64,000 nt of DNA from the NCBI GenBank assembly GCA_964538515.1, contig CAZIEW010000011.1, positions 1 through 64,000 of the forward strand. The letters are read 5' to 3'. Every line of letters starts with the position of its first letter. The stretch's first letter is position 1. A program made the position numbers and the translations under genes. Below the pieces are notes generated by a model. It was not told where the DNA came from and did not search any database. It saw only the letters and a list, made by a program, of their open reading frames with translations. This document shows, in pieces, positions 34,213-44,400 of this stretch. The stretch is from CALBZH01 sp964538515 (GTDB lineage: Bacteria > Desulfobacterota > Syntrophobacteria > Syntrophobacterales > Syntrophobacteraceae).

Positions 34213-35399
34213 GCAGACACCTCGCGCAACACGTCATCCAGGATCTGGATGAGCGCATCGATTTCCGATTGACCGACGACCAGCGGCGGGACAAGGCGCA
34301 GCACGGTGTTGTGTGCGCAATTGATAATGGCGCCGCGCTCCAGGCACTTGTCGACCACCACCTGGCCCGGCATCGAGAGCTCCGCTCCAACCATCAGGCC
34401 TCGACCCCGCACGTCGACGATGACGGGGTGTCGGGCTTGAAGCGCCCGAAGGGACTGCATCAAATAGGCACCGGCTTCCCTGACTCGATCCAGGAACCGG
34501 GGCTCGGCAATCAGCTCCAAAACGCGCCCCGCTGCCGCGGTGACCAAGGGCGTTCCTCCGAACGTCGACGCATGGGTCCCCGGGACGAACGCCCGGGCGA
34601 CCTCATTCGTTGCCAGCATGGCACCGATCGGGAGTCCGTTGCCCAAGGCCTTGGCCAACGTCATGATGTGCGGGGTCACGCCTTCCTGCTCGTAAGCGAA
34701 AAGGGACCCGGTCCGGCCCATTCCCGTCTGGACCTCATCGAACAGCAGCAAAAGATCGTGCCGATCACAGAGCTCCCGAAGCGACTTGAGATATCCGGGA
34801 GCGGGAAAATTCACGCCGCCTTCTCCCTGGACAGGCTCCACCAGGACGGCGCACGTCTGAACGGTGATCGCTGCTTCCACGGCGCTCAGGTCGTTGAATC
34901 CCACGTAGGTGAACCCCTCGACCAAGGGCTCGAATCCCTTGTGCACCTTCTCCTGACCCGTTGCGGAAAGTGTCGCGAGGGTCCTTCCGTGGAAGGAATC
35001 GATCATCGTAATGATATGAAAACGGCCGGGACCGTAGCGATCCCGGCTGTGCTTCCTTGCCAGCTTGATGGCCGCTTCATTGGCTTCAGCTCCGCTGTTG
35101 CAGAAAAACACCTTATCTGCAAACGAAAGCCGTGTCAATTCCGCCGCCAGCCGGGTTTGAGGCTCCGTGTAGAAGAGATTCGACACATGCACGAGGCGGG
35201 CGGCCTGCTCGCAGAGAGCCCGGCTTACCTCAGGGTGGCAGTGACCGAGGTTGCACACGGCGATGCCGGCGAGGAAGTCCAGATACTCCTTCCCGGTGTC
35301 ATCCCACAGCCGGCAGCCCTCACCCCGCACGAGTGTGAGCGGCAGCCTCGCGTACGTGTTGAACATGGTGCTCTGAGAGAGGTCCCTGACGTCCGTCAT
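34209..35399 (-). CDS. argD: Acetylornithine aminotransferase
   Basis: A 396-residue class III PLP aminotransferase. Visible are FFCNSGAEANEAA, FDEVQTGMGRTG and the PLP-lysine in TLAKALGNGLPIG. It makes N-acetylornithine and may also act on succinyl-diaminopimelate, but dapL makes that unnecessary here. ATG at 35399 follows CAGGAG; a longer reading to 35552 would overlap argB with unrelated sequence. Confidence 0.95.
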   Translation of the reverse strand: MTDVRDLSQSTMFNTYARLPLTLVRGEGCRLWDDTGKEYLDFLAGIAVCNLGHCHPEVSRALCEQAARLVHVSNLFYTEPQTRLAAELTRLSFADKVFFCNSGAEANEAAIKLARKHSRDRYGPGRFHIITMIDSFHGRTLATLSATGQEKVHKGFEPLVEGFTYVGFNDLSAVEAAITVQTCAVLVEPVQGEGGVNFPAPGYLKSLRELCDRHDLLLLFDEVQTGMGRTGSLFAYEQEGVTPHIMTLAKALGNGLPIGAMLATNEVARAFVPGTHASTFGGTPLVTAAAGRVLELIAEPRFLDRVREAGAYLMQSLRALQARHPVIVDVRGRGLMVGAELSMPGQVVVDKCLERGAIINCAHNTVLRLVPPLVVGQSEIDALIQILDDVLREVSA

Positions 35400-35422
35400 G
35401 TCGACTCCTGTATCAGCCTTTG

Positions 35423-36301
35423 CTAACGCCGCTTGATGATTTCCGTTCCGACGCCCGTGTCCGTGAACATTTCCAAGAGAATCGAGTGCGGCACGCGGCC
35501 GTCGATGATGTGGACCTTGCCGACGCCCGCCTGAACGGCCTCCACGGCACACTGGACCTTGGGAATCATGCCCCCCTTGAGCGTCTCATCCTGCATGGCA
35601 TCCGCGGCCTCGGCGACCGTCATGCTGGAGATGAGCTTCCCTTCCTTGTCCAGCACGCCGGCCACATCGGTCATCAGCAGCAGCTTCTCGGCCCGCAGGG
35701 CACCCGCGACGGCCCCGGCGACCAGGTCGGCGTTGATGTTGTAGGTTTCCCCCTCTTTGCCCACCCCCACGGGGGCGATCACAGGGATCATCTGGCTCTG
35801 CTCAAAGGTCTTCAGGATTTCCGTATTCACACTGTGCACCTCACCCACAAGACCGATGTCGATGATCTCGGGGGGCTGGTCATCTCCCTGGTAGCGGAAC
35901 ACATGAAGCTTGCGCGCCTGAATCAGCCAGGCGTCCTTGCCGCTCAAGCCGATGGCCTGGCCGCCGTGGCGGTTGATCAGCGAAACAATCTCCTTGTTGA
36001 GCTTCCCGGCAAGGACCATTTCGACGATGTCCATCGTGTCTTCGTCGGTCACCCGCATGCCCGCACGAAATTGACACTCCTTGCCAATGCGGTCGAGCAT
36101 CTTACCGATTTGGGGCCCTCCGCCGTGGACGACCACCGGATTGATGCCGATGTATTTCATCAGGACGATGTCCTTGGCGAAGCTCTCCTTGAGCTCATCC
36201 GCTACCATTGCATGGCCGCCGTATTTGACAACCACGGTCTTTTGATAAAAGCGACGGATGTACGGCAGCGCCTCGACGAGGATGCTCGCGATTTCGACCA
36301 T
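35423..36301 (-). CDS. argB: Acetylglutamate kinase
   Basis: A 292-residue amino-acid kinase phosphorylating N-acetylglutamate. Signatures: VVVKYGGHAM phosphate loop, VHGGGPQIG substrate segment, and the C-terminal GGMIPKV and GKVHIIDGR motifs. Length and the N-terminal helix (EIASILVEALPYI) resemble the hexameric arginine-inhibited type. It lies 12 bases after hslU and 23 before argD. Confidence 0.96.
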   Translation of the reverse strand: MVEIASILVEALPYIRRFYQKTVVVKYGGHAMVADELKESFAKDIVLMKYIGINPVVVHGGGPQIGKMLDRIGKECQFRAGMRVTDEDTMDIVEMVLAGKLNKEIVSLINRHGGQAIGLSGKDAWLIQARKLHVFRYQGDDQPPEIIDIGLVGEVHSVNTEILKTFEQSQMIPVIAPVGVGKEGETYNINADLVAGAVAGALRAEKLLLMTDVAGVLDKEGKLISSMTVAEAADAMQDETLKGGMIPKVQCAVEAVQAGVGKVHIIDGRVPHSILLEMFTDTGVGTEIIKRR

Positions 36302-36313
36302 AGCTCTCGCTCC

Positions 36314-37693
36314 CTACAGGATATAACGGCTCAAGTCTTCGTCCTTGACGATCTCCTGGAGTGTCTGTCGGACGTAATCCCTTGTGATTCGGATCTGTTG
36401 CCCTTTGAGGTCCGGAGCAGAGAAGGACACTTCGGAGAGCAGTTTCTCCATAATCGTATGGAGTCTGCGGGCCCCGATGTTCTCCGTTCGAGTGTTGACG
36501 AGGAAAGCCGTTTCCGCGATCTCGTCGATGGCCTCGCCTTCAAACACGAGCTCCACCTCCTCGGTCTGCAGCAGCGCCTTGTACTGCTCGATCAGGGCGT
36601 TCTCCGGCTCGGTCAGGATCCGCACGAAGTCTTCCTTGCTCAAGGACGTCAGCTCCACGCGAATGGGGAAGCGGCCCTGAAGCTCCGGGATGAGATCGGC
36701 CGGCTTGGAGATGTGAAAAGCCCCGGATGCGATGAACAGGATATGGTCCGTTCTCACCATCCCATACTTGGTGGTCACGGTCGAGCCTTCCACGATCGGC
36801 AGAAGATCGCGCTGGACCCCCTCCCGGGACACATCCGGCCCTCGGCCTCCCGATTCCCGGCCCGCGATCTTGTCGATTTCATCCAGGAAAATAATGCCCG
36901 AGTGCTCCACTCTCTCCACGGCGGACTTGATGACTTTGTCCATGTCGATCAAGCGCTGCGACTCCTCCTGGACGAGAATTTCCCGCGCTTCGGGGATCTT
37001 CACCTTGCGGCGCTTGGTGCGGCGAGGCATCATGGATCCCAGCATCTCGCGCAGGTTGTAATCCATGTCCTCCATGCCGGCGCCGGCGAAAATCTCGAAC
37101 ATCGGGACGCTCCGATCCGGGACGTCCAGCTCGACGTACCGGTCGTCGAGGGCCCCCTTTCGCAGCAGCTTCCGCAGCTTTTCCCTCGTGGAGTCAGCCT
37201 GTTCGGATTCGGCTTGGGCGGCCTGCATGGCGTCGGATTCGGGCAAAAGCGGCTCCTTGGTCTCCTGCTGGCGCTTGGGAGGAAGCAGGATGTCGAGTAG
37301 TTTTTCCTCCGCGAGCTCCCCGGCTTTGATCTTCACCGCTTCCATTTCTTCGTTGCGCACCATGCTCACGGCGAGCTCCATGAGGTCCCGGATCATGGAT
37401 TCGACGTCGCGTCCCACGTAGCCCACTTCGGTGAACTTGCTCGCTTCAATTTTCAGAAACGGGGACTGGGCCAGACGCGCGAGCCGCCGGGCGATCTCGG
37501 TCTTACCGACACCCGTGGGGCCGATCATGATGATGTTTTTGGGCGCGATCTCATCCCGGAGGTGCTCCGGCACCTGCTGCCGCCGCCATCGGTTGCGGAG
37601 TGCGATGGCCACCATCCGCTTCGCATCCTTCTGGCCGATGATATATTTGTCGAGCTCGCGGACGATCTCCGCTGGAGTCAAAGGCTGTTGCAT
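36314..37693 (-). CDS. hslU: ATP-dependent protease ATPase subunit HslU (ClpY)
   Basis: A 459-residue AAA+ unfoldase of the HslUV protease. Walker A GPTGVGKTE lies in the IMIGPTGVGKTEIARRLA segment, then the pore-region EASKFTEVGYVGRDVE, Walker B IIFLDEIDKI and the C-terminal YIL-type tail (SRYIL) that inserts into HslV. Start ATG 37693 lies four bases after hslV; an earlier in-frame ATG at 37717 falls inside hslV. Confidence 0.96.
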   Translation of the reverse strand: MQQPLTPAEIVRELDKYIIGQKDAKRMVAIALRNRWRRQQVPEHLRDEIAPKNIIMIGPTGVGKTEIARRLARLAQSPFLKIEASKFTEVGYVGRDVESMIRDLMELAVSMVRNEEMEAVKIKAGELAEEKLLDILLPPKRQQETKEPLLPESDAMQAAQAESEQADSTREKLRKLLRKGALDDRYVELDVPDRSVPMFEIFAGAGMEDMDYNLREMLGSMMPRRTKRRKVKIPEAREILVQEESQRLIDMDKVIKSAVERVEHSGIIFLDEIDKIAGRESGGRGPDVSREGVQRDLLPIVEGSTVTTKYGMVRTDHILFIASGAFHISKPADLIPELQGRFPIRVELTSLSKEDFVRILTEPENALIEQYKALLQTEEVELVFEGEAIDEIAETAFLVNTRTENIGARRLHTIMEKLLSEVSFSAPDLKGQQIRITRDYVRQTLQEIVKDEDLSRYIL

Positions 37694-37697
37694 GGGC

Positions 37698-38237
37698 TCA
37701 GAGCTCCTCGATGGCAAAATCGTTGTTGGTGTAGATACAGATCGAGGCCGCGATCTTCAGGGATTCTTCGGCAATCTCCCGGATGGACAGGGACGAGTGC
37801 GCCATGAGGGCGCGGGCGGCCGCGAGGGCAAAGGGGGCCCCGGAGCCCACCGCGGCGAGTCCGTCGTCGGGCTCGATCACGTCTCCCGTCCCGCTCAAGA
37901 TGAAGCACTCCTTCCCATCTCCCGCGATCAGCAGCGCTTCCAGGCGCCGCAGAGCCCGGTCCAATCGCCAGTCTTTGGCAAGCTCCACTGCTGCGCGCTT
38001 GAGGTTTCCGTTGTATTGCTCGAGCTTCCCCTCGAGCCGTTCGAAGAGCGTGAAAGCATCCGCTGTCGAGCCCGCAAAGCCGCACAAGATCTTGTCGTTG
38101 AAGAGTCTTCTGATCTTTCGGGCCTGGTGCTTCACGACGGTCTCGCCCATGGTCACCTGCCCGTCTCCGGCCATGACAAGATGTCCGTCCTTGCGGATGG
38201 CGAGGACGGTCGTGCTTCGAATCGGTTGTTTGCTCAT
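37698..38237 (-). CDS. hslV: ATP-dependent protease peptidase subunit HslV (ClpQ)
   Basis: A 179-residue Ntn-hydrolase peptidase. The active-site Thr begins the mature chain TTVLAIRKDGHLVMAGDGQVTMG, after a short propeptide MSKQPIRS if the start is at 38237. GSGAPFALAAARAL near the C-terminal third is diagnostic. ATGs at 38249 and 38261 are in frame; the AGGAG site sits between these and 38237, so 38237 is preferred though its spacing is long. HslU follows four bases later. Confidence 0.94.
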   Translation of the reverse strand: MSKQPIRSTTVLAIRKDGHLVMAGDGQVTMGETVVKHQARKIRRLFNDKILCGFAGSTADAFTLFERLEGKLEQYNGNLKRAAVELAKDWRLDRALRRLEALLIAGDGKECFILSGTGDVIEPDDGLAAVGSGAPFALAAARALMAHSSLSIREIAEESLKIAASICIYTNNDFAIEEL

Positions 38238-38328
38238 CCTGGTCGTCATCTCCTGTCTCACTCGGTATCGATCGCAAAGGACGAGCGATCTGCCGCTTCA
38301 GGCTCACCGCATACGAACCGTCACCTGC

Positions 38329-39315
38329 TCATCGTTTCTGCAAGCGACTTCTGGGATGCGCCGCGTCGTAGGTCTTCATCAGCTGGCTCAGCTGCACATG
38401 GGTGTATCGCTGGGTGGTGGAAAGGCTCGCGTGGCCGAGCATTTCCTGAATGGCCCTGAGATCCGCACCCGAGTTCAAAAGGTGGGTTGCAAAGCTGTGA
38501 CGCAGCCCGTGGGGGCTCAGTTGCTGCCACAAACCACACCGTTCGAGCTCGGCCCTGAGGAGTCGATGGACGGACCGCGATGTCAGGCGTCCCCCTCGAG
38601 CGTTCCGGAAAAGGGACTGCCCCAGCGGTTTCGCTCCGGGGAACTGCTCGTTTAAAACGGCCAGATAGTGCCGGATCGCTTCCAAGGCTTTCTCGCCGAT
38701 GGGGACGATGCGCTCCTTCTTTCCTTTGCCAAAGACGCGCACCATGCCCTGTGCGTATAAGAGATCCGTCTCGTCGAGCCCCACCAGCTCGCTCACGCGC
38801 AGACCGGATGAGTAGGCGCATTCAAACAGGGCCCAATTACGGGCTCGCCGCCAGGAGCATCCAGGCTTGATGGCCGACTCACGAAGACTGTTCAGGAAAT
38901 GAAAGATGGGATCCACCTCCAGAAAAGCCGGGAGCTTCTCACGCAGCTTCGGGTGGGTCACCGCTTCGGCGGGATTGTGCCTGCAGTGCCCTTCCTCGAC
39001 CAGGTAGCGAAAAAAGGAGCGAAGCGTCGACAGCTTTCGCGACTGACTGGTTTTCTCCAACTTCGCATGCAGGCCGCTGAAAAAACTGCGAATGACGTCC
39101 GCGTCGATCTCCGCCACTTCCCAGTCGCCCCGGTTCCATCGGGAGCCGATCGCGCTGGCGAACTGAGCGAGGTCGCTCTGGTAAGCTCTCATGGTGTGCG
39201 GGCTGAAGGCGCGCTCGCGGCGCAAATGGGTCAGGTAAGATTCAACCGCTTCGCTCCACAGGAGCGGCTCATTCGGAGATTCATGCTGCATCAGGCCGGC
39301 ACCGTACCTGCTCAT
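38329..39315 (-). CDS. xerC: Tyrosine recombinase XerC-like
   Basis: A 328-residue site-specific recombinase. The N-terminal SAM-like domain starts ESYLTHLRRERAFSPHTMRAY. The catalytic set is Arg in SGLRVSEL, His and Arg in HGLRHSFATHLL, His in LGHAS and the nucleophile Tyr in TTQRYTHVQ. It resolves chromosome dimers at dif, working with a XerD that is not in this window. It heads the long minus-strand series and is linked to hslVU, a common arrangement. Start ATG 39315; an alternative is 39291. Confidence 0.9.
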   Translation of the reverse strand: MSRYGAGLMQHESPNEPLLWSEAVESYLTHLRRERAFSPHTMRAYQSDLAQFASAIGSRWNRGDWEVAEIDADVIRSFFSGLHAKLEKTSQSRKLSTLRSFFRYLVEEGHCRHNPAEAVTHPKLREKLPAFLEVDPIFHFLNSLRESAIKPGCSWRRARNWALFECAYSSGLRVSELVGLDETDLLYAQGMVRVFGKGKKERIVPIGEKALEAIRHYLAVLNEQFPGAKPLGQSLFRNARGGRLTSRSVHRLLRAELERCGLWQQLSPHGLRHSFATHLLNSGADLRAIQEMLGHASLSTTQRYTHVQLSQLMKTYDAAHPRSRLQKR

Positions 39316-39615
39316 TAAAGTGTGAGCCCTCTGGGAGCGTCAAGGCTGCACCCCACATATCCACAAGAAAAATATTTTCCTAGCATACGAGATCCCTTGA
39401 TGGCAAAGGGAAAGATGCAGGACGACCGAAGCCGTTCCGCCCGATCGATGGTTGCAGGTCCTTTGAGAATCATATGGAATGCCGCTACGTTAGGACCACT
39501 TCGACCACGAGTGGGACGGGCTTATCATTTGACAAGCGGGCGGCTTTCGGCATAAGGTGCATAACTTGTTGATGACTTAAGCATTTTTCATGATTTCAAG
39601 CACGGGAGAGCAGCC
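39316..39615. other. Divergent intergenic region between xerC and queD
   Basis: A 300-base AT-richer spacer. It holds the queD promoter (39529-39556) and presumably the promoter for the long xerC-led minus-strand series, which I could not pin down. No gene or repeat was recognised. Confidence 0.5.
39529..39556 (+). promoter_or_regulatory. Predicted sigma-70-type promoter of queD
   Basis: A perfect TTGACA at 39529-39534 is followed after 16 bases by CATAAG (39551-39556), four of six matches to the -10. Transcription would start near 39563, about 50 bases before the queD start codon. Confidence 0.55.
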
Positions 39616-40002
39616 TTGAGCAGAAAGATCTATGAGTTGAAGGTTGTGAGCGATTTCGCGGCGGCCCACAATCTGAGGAATTTCCGTGGGAAGTGCGAGA
39701 ATCTTCACGGGCACAACTGGAAGGTGGAGGTGGTGGTTCGAGGCACGGAGCTGGATTCAAGCGGGGTCGTGCTGGATTTCGCGGAGATCAAGAAGGTGAT
39801 CCGGGAGCTTCTCGGTGAGCTCGACCATCGATACCTGAACGATATTGAATTTTTCAAGGAGCACAATCCCTCGTCGGAGAATATTGCACGGTACTTGTTC
39901 GACAAGCTTGCCGAACGGCTGGATGGCGGCGGTCTCTGGATACACGGCGTGTCGGCATGGGAGTCGCCCGACGCTTGTGCGACGTATCGATTGGAGTGCT
40001 GA
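39616..40002 (+). CDS. queD: 6-carboxytetrahydropterin synthase (QueD family)
   Basis: A 128-residue T-fold enzyme. FAAAHNLRNFRGKCENLHGHNW contains the zinc His residues and the catalytic Cys, DFAEIKKVI follows, and the late SAWESPDACATY carries the pterin-binding Glu. It converts dihydroneopterin triphosphate to 6-carboxy-tetrahydropterin for queuosine; PTPS-type activity cannot be excluded. The start is TTG at 39616 behind GGGAGA; no ATG precedes the conserved YELKVVSDF start. Confidence 0.9.
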   Translation: MSRKIYELKVVSDFAAAHNLRNFRGKCENLHGHNWKVEVVVRGTELDSSGVVLDFAEIKKVIRELLGELDHRYLNDIEFFKEHNPSSENIARYLFDKLAERLDGGGLWIHGVSAWESPDACATYRLEC

Positions 40003-40067
40003 TCGGCTTGTAGCCCGGCAACGAACGAGTAGCGGGACACAAGCGCCGAAGAAAAGGAGCCAAGACA

Positions 40068-41207
40068 ATGTTTTCTCCTGTGGAGTGGGTTTCCAGATCA
40101 ACCCTCGTGAGGGGATGGTATGGTCGGACGGGAATAGCGGTTGTGGTTGTGGCGATGCTGATCTTGGGACATTCGGGCTCGGCGCATGCCTTGCAGCAGC
40201 ACGCCCTGACCCCAGCGCAGGAGTCCGGGGTACTACCATCTGAAGCGGGAGCTCCCGCGCAGACGGCGCCTGGACAGGATCAGAAATCGGGATCTTCCCT
40301 CGGTGCTCAGGGGGCCCCCGCTGCGGAGTCGCATAAAGCAACGGAATCCACGAAGGGGGGGGCTGCAGCCCCGGCACAGGAGGCCGGCAAGACGGCCGAG
40401 CATGCGATGCCGACCGGGGCCGAGCATGGCGAGGTGCATGGGGCTCATGCACCGGCGCTTCCCGAAATATCCCCCATCCCGGGTGTGACCTTCGTGGAAA
40501 CCATGATCAAGCTCATGGATTACGAGCTTCACGGCCGCTTCCTCGGGTGGCGTCCCAATGACATGGTCATTGGTCGCATGACGGACAACATCAATAACTA
40601 CCAGTTGGGCGTTCTGGAAGCGATTCGGTTCACGACCTTCCGCCTCAAGGACAGCCTGACGCGTATGGGGGATGCGGACACGTACGACCCGGACCTCGAA
40701 TTGGCTTTGAACCTGTTCATGAATCGGGCGACCCTGTTTTGGTTTCCGTCGGCTGAGAACTCCTACGAGGAAGCCATCGACCATCTGAAGCGGTTCGTCG
40801 TGAAGCTGAAGGCGGGCCAACGGAATTTTTACCCGCGCATCGACAACTTCCGCCTCCTGTTGAGTACCTACAAGGATCTCCTGGGCAACGTGAACCGAAG
40901 CCTCATCTTGTCGCCCGTCAGCTGGTTTAAAGTGGACGATTATTTCTACTATGCCAAAGGGATGACTCACGTCTTTTACGAACTGCTGCGGGTCCTCCGG
41001 GTGCAGTATGAAAACCAGCTGAAGTCCACACTCACCGCGCTGGAACTGGTGGACGAGATCATCCACGAGCTCTATCGGGCCGAGGAGATGGATCCGTGGA
41101 TCATCCTGGATTCCGACCTGGACGGCATCTTCGCGAACCATCGGGCTAATCTGAACGCACCGCTGAGCGAGGCCGCTCACCTCATGGTTATCCTCAGCAG
41201 CTTCTAA
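40068..41207 (+). CDS. DUF2333 family exported protein
   Basis: A 379-residue protein with an N-terminal signal/anchor (TGIAVVVVAMLILGHSGSAHA), then a low-complexity Ala/Pro/Glu stretch to about residue 130, and a helical domain of about 230 residues. The blocks GWRPNDMVIG, NNYQLGVLEAIR, LFWFPSAENSYEEAI, NFYPRIDNFRLLL and LNAPLSEAAHLM match DUF2333 as I know it. The role is unknown; it should act in the periplasm. Strong AAGGAG site. It precedes the first STAND-like gene by 196 bases on the same strand. Confidence 0.8.
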   Translation: MFSPVEWVSRSTLVRGWYGRTGIAVVVVAMLILGHSGSAHALQQHALTPAQESGVLPSEAGAPAQTAPGQDQKSGSSLGAQGAPAAESHKATESTKGGAAAPAQEAGKTAEHAMPTGAEHGEVHGAHAPALPEISPIPGVTFVETMIKLMDYELHGRFLGWRPNDMVIGRMTDNINNYQLGVLEAIRFTTFRLKDSLTRMGDADTYDPDLELALNLFMNRATLFWFPSAENSYEEAIDHLKRFVVKLKAGQRNFYPRIDNFRLLLSTYKDLLGNVNRSLILSPVSWFKVDDYFYYAKGMTHVFYELLRVLRVQYENQLKSTLTALELVDEIIHELYRAEEMDPWIILDSDLDGIFANHRANLNAPLSEAAHLMVILSSF

Positions 41208-41403
41208 TGCTCCGGCGAAACGTCGGCTCCTTCGCCCCACGAGGTTGGGGCAAGGGAGTCGAGCTTTCTTCCGCCTCCCGATCAAGCCGATTGATTGCGC
41301 GCTGCTCTGTGGTGCCCCGGGGTCGTTTTGGGGACGCTTCCTCCCGCCGCAGGTGAGATTCCTGTATTCGTAAGACCGGGAATTGGCTGCCATGGAGCGC
41401 TGA

Positions 41404-44400
41404 ATGACAATCCTGGACACCATCACCGTCTGGCTTGGCCTCATCAAGAGCTTCCTGAACAGTCTCACGGACATTCTGACCAAGTGCTCTTCGTGCCCCA
41501 AGTGGGTGACGGAGCTGTTGGGCGGGCATCCGTTGGCGTGGTGGGCTGTGTTGATCCTGCTTCTGGCCGTGGTGCTGATCGGCTTCGGGCGCATCCTGTC
41601 GCGCCTGCTGCTGCCCCGATCGCGCCTGCTGCAGCCGGACCGGTTCCTGNNNNNNNNNNNNNNNNNNNNNNNNNNNNNNNNNNNNNNNNNNNNNNNNNNN
41701 NNNNNNNNNNNNNNNNNNNNNNNNNNNNNNNNNNNNNNNNNNNNNNNNNCCGCTTCTCATCTTCGACCAGTTCGATGACTATCAGAGTGTCCATCGCAAC
41801 CGTTTTCGGGAAGGTCGGCAGGCGAGCATTTGGATCACGAAGGGAACGCTCCTCCATGAGAGCGCCTTCTGGCGTGACCTGGCTGGAATGCTTGAGAGCG
41901 AAAGGCTCCACTGCCTTTTCGTCACCCGGACGGACAGTGCTGCGGGGCTCGACACGGTCCGCTTCGCGCAGCCGAAAACCTTCCGCCTGGACCGGATCAA
42001 CCGCAACCTGATCGCGCCGCTTCTCGATAACATCACTTTCGCCCAATCAGGGGATCGTCCCGTCGTGTCTCACCCGGAGCGGGGTTGGGAACAGCTCAAG
42101 AAACGGCTGCTCCGCGACCTCGAACGGGATGGGTTCATCCTCCCCGCCCAGCTGAGCGTCGCCCTGCAGGCTCTGCGTCGCCTTCCGGCCCTCACCGTCG
42201 GGGAATACGAGCGGCGTGGAGGCAGCGAGGGTCTCGAGCGGATTCACATCGAGCGCCATACCACCGAGAGCTCCAGGGATTCGGGGCTTCCGGCGGATGG
42301 GGTCCGGAGACTCCTGCTCAGCCTCGTCGATCCGGTCAGGGGGAAGACCGTCCAGCTTTCGACCTCACAGCTCGTGACCCTGCTGGGGTCAGGGGATGAG
42401 GCTTCCTGGACGGCACTTGCCCAGCCTCTACGAAGGGCGCTCGATCATCTGGAGGAGCGCTCCATCATTCGGCGCCGGCCAGCGGAAGGCGTGGACGAAG
42501 ACGGGTGGCTGCTGCACCACGATTACCTGTGCCGTGGCGTTCTCGCCGCTGATCGGCGTGCGAATCGCTGGCAGTCACTCATCCGGGAGCGGGCCCGCCA
42601 GTACGGCCAAACCTCCGGAGCCCTGCGCCGTTGGAAGGCTCTCCTTTCTCCATGGGAGCAGGTCCGGTTTGCCGCCAAGCGGCTGACGGGCGCGCTCCGC
42701 TACGGGGAGCACCGCTCCTTCGCCATCGTGAGCACGCTCCGGTTTGCTCCGCCGGCCCTGCTTTTCCTGGGGGCCTGGCTGGCCTCCACCCTGGTGGACG
42801 TCCGGCGGGACGGCTACAGGGCGGACCAGATTTTCGCGGGGATCAGCCAGGATGCTCAGGTCCACGAGATGGCGGTCTCATCCGAAAGAGTGCGCTGGAA
42901 AGTGCTTAAGCTCGCCTTCAAAAACGAGGAGAATGCGGGAAAGTCCCTGGATCGAATCCCGATTCTCATCCACGGCTGTCTGCGGCTGGATCCCACCGGT
43001 GATTTGCGAAAACGTTACTGGCGCCAGATCGTCCGGCCGGCTCTGGCCAGGAGCCCGAGCTCCAAAACGCTGCTCCTTGCGGCCACGGGATGGCGCGAAG
43101 GGCCGGGAGAGAAATCCGACCTCCCGATATTGGTCGAGGGACTCATGAAGGACCTTGAACAAGAGCCGCGACGCGACGACTATTATGATTCGGGCCGAAT
43201 CCTGACTGCCCTTGAGGCCATGGCTTCGAATCTGGGCCCAGAGCAGGGCCGAAAGCTCGGTGACTTCTTCCTGAAGGAGTGGGAGAGTAAGAAGACCGTG
43301 AGCGGTATTGCCCACCTCTCAGAAGGGTTCAAACTCACTGCGGCTTATCTCTCCCCAGACCAGGCCCGACGTGCCGCCGACTTCGTCGTGAGAGCGGCGG
43401 TGGAGGAAGAGTCCCGACTGGGTCACGATTGGATCGACACGATCGCAAGGCTTTCGGTTCATCTGGATCGTCAGACTGTGCTCGACCTGGTTGAAAAGTT
43501 TGTGAACGGCCTGGAAGCCAGAAAGCGGCTCGGGGATCGCAACTGCTACCACGGTTTGAAGCGCCTTCTTGAGCGGGTTGACCCGGAAGACAGACGGTCC
43601 GTTGCACGGCAGCTCGAGGCTGCCATCGGCCATACGTCGAAAGCAATTCCGCTTGCGGGTCTCATGGAAGCTCTGACGCTCGCCAGCGAGCAGGCCGACC
43701 CGCATCAGCAGAAACGGGCAGTCGAGAAGGCGATCGAGACGATGGAGCACGAGGAGGATGCTGCTGCGCTGGGGGCACTTTCGCTGTCTCTCAGGGATCA
43801 TGCGGCGATCATCGACGCGGCGCAGGGACGTCGTGCCGTGGGTGTGATCCTCCAAGCCATGGAAAAGGAGAGAAATACGGAGCGCCTCCTGGAGCTTGGA
43901 GAGGGCTTGAGGGGTTTTTCGGCCTGGCTGGATCAGGGAGAGGCTCTGCGGGCATGCCGGACGCACGTGAAGGAGCTGGAAGCCGGGCTTGGTCGAAAGG
44001 GATCAGCCGGAGATACCGCCGTCAGTGATTGCCTGCAAAGTCTTGCAGCGTTCGCAGCCGGGCTTGAGCAGGCGCAACGGCGCACCGTCTCCGAAAAGGT
44101 GTTTTCCGTACTCGAGCGCTATGAGGATGTGTGGGACTTGTCCTTGCCTGTCAAGACGCTGATGGATCTTGCGCAATACCTCGACAAGGAGGAGGCACAG
44201 GCTCACGTTGCACGTGCTGTTCAGGAAATCGAGGAGGAAACGGATCGGGAGCGGATCTCGTTTTTGTGCGCGATCGCCCGATCCTGCGGAATGGCGGAGG
44301 ATCCTGACCAGATTCGGCGAGCGCGCGAGCGGGTGCTCCAGTTGATGGCAGAAGCCGATGGCGCTTTCAGTGTCTTTGTGCTGGCCCCGCTTTTCGATGA

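Noticed and set aside
41234..41251. GCCCCA/TGGGGC hairpin after the DUF2333 gene
   Set aside because: Short stem without a T-run; too weak to call as a terminator.
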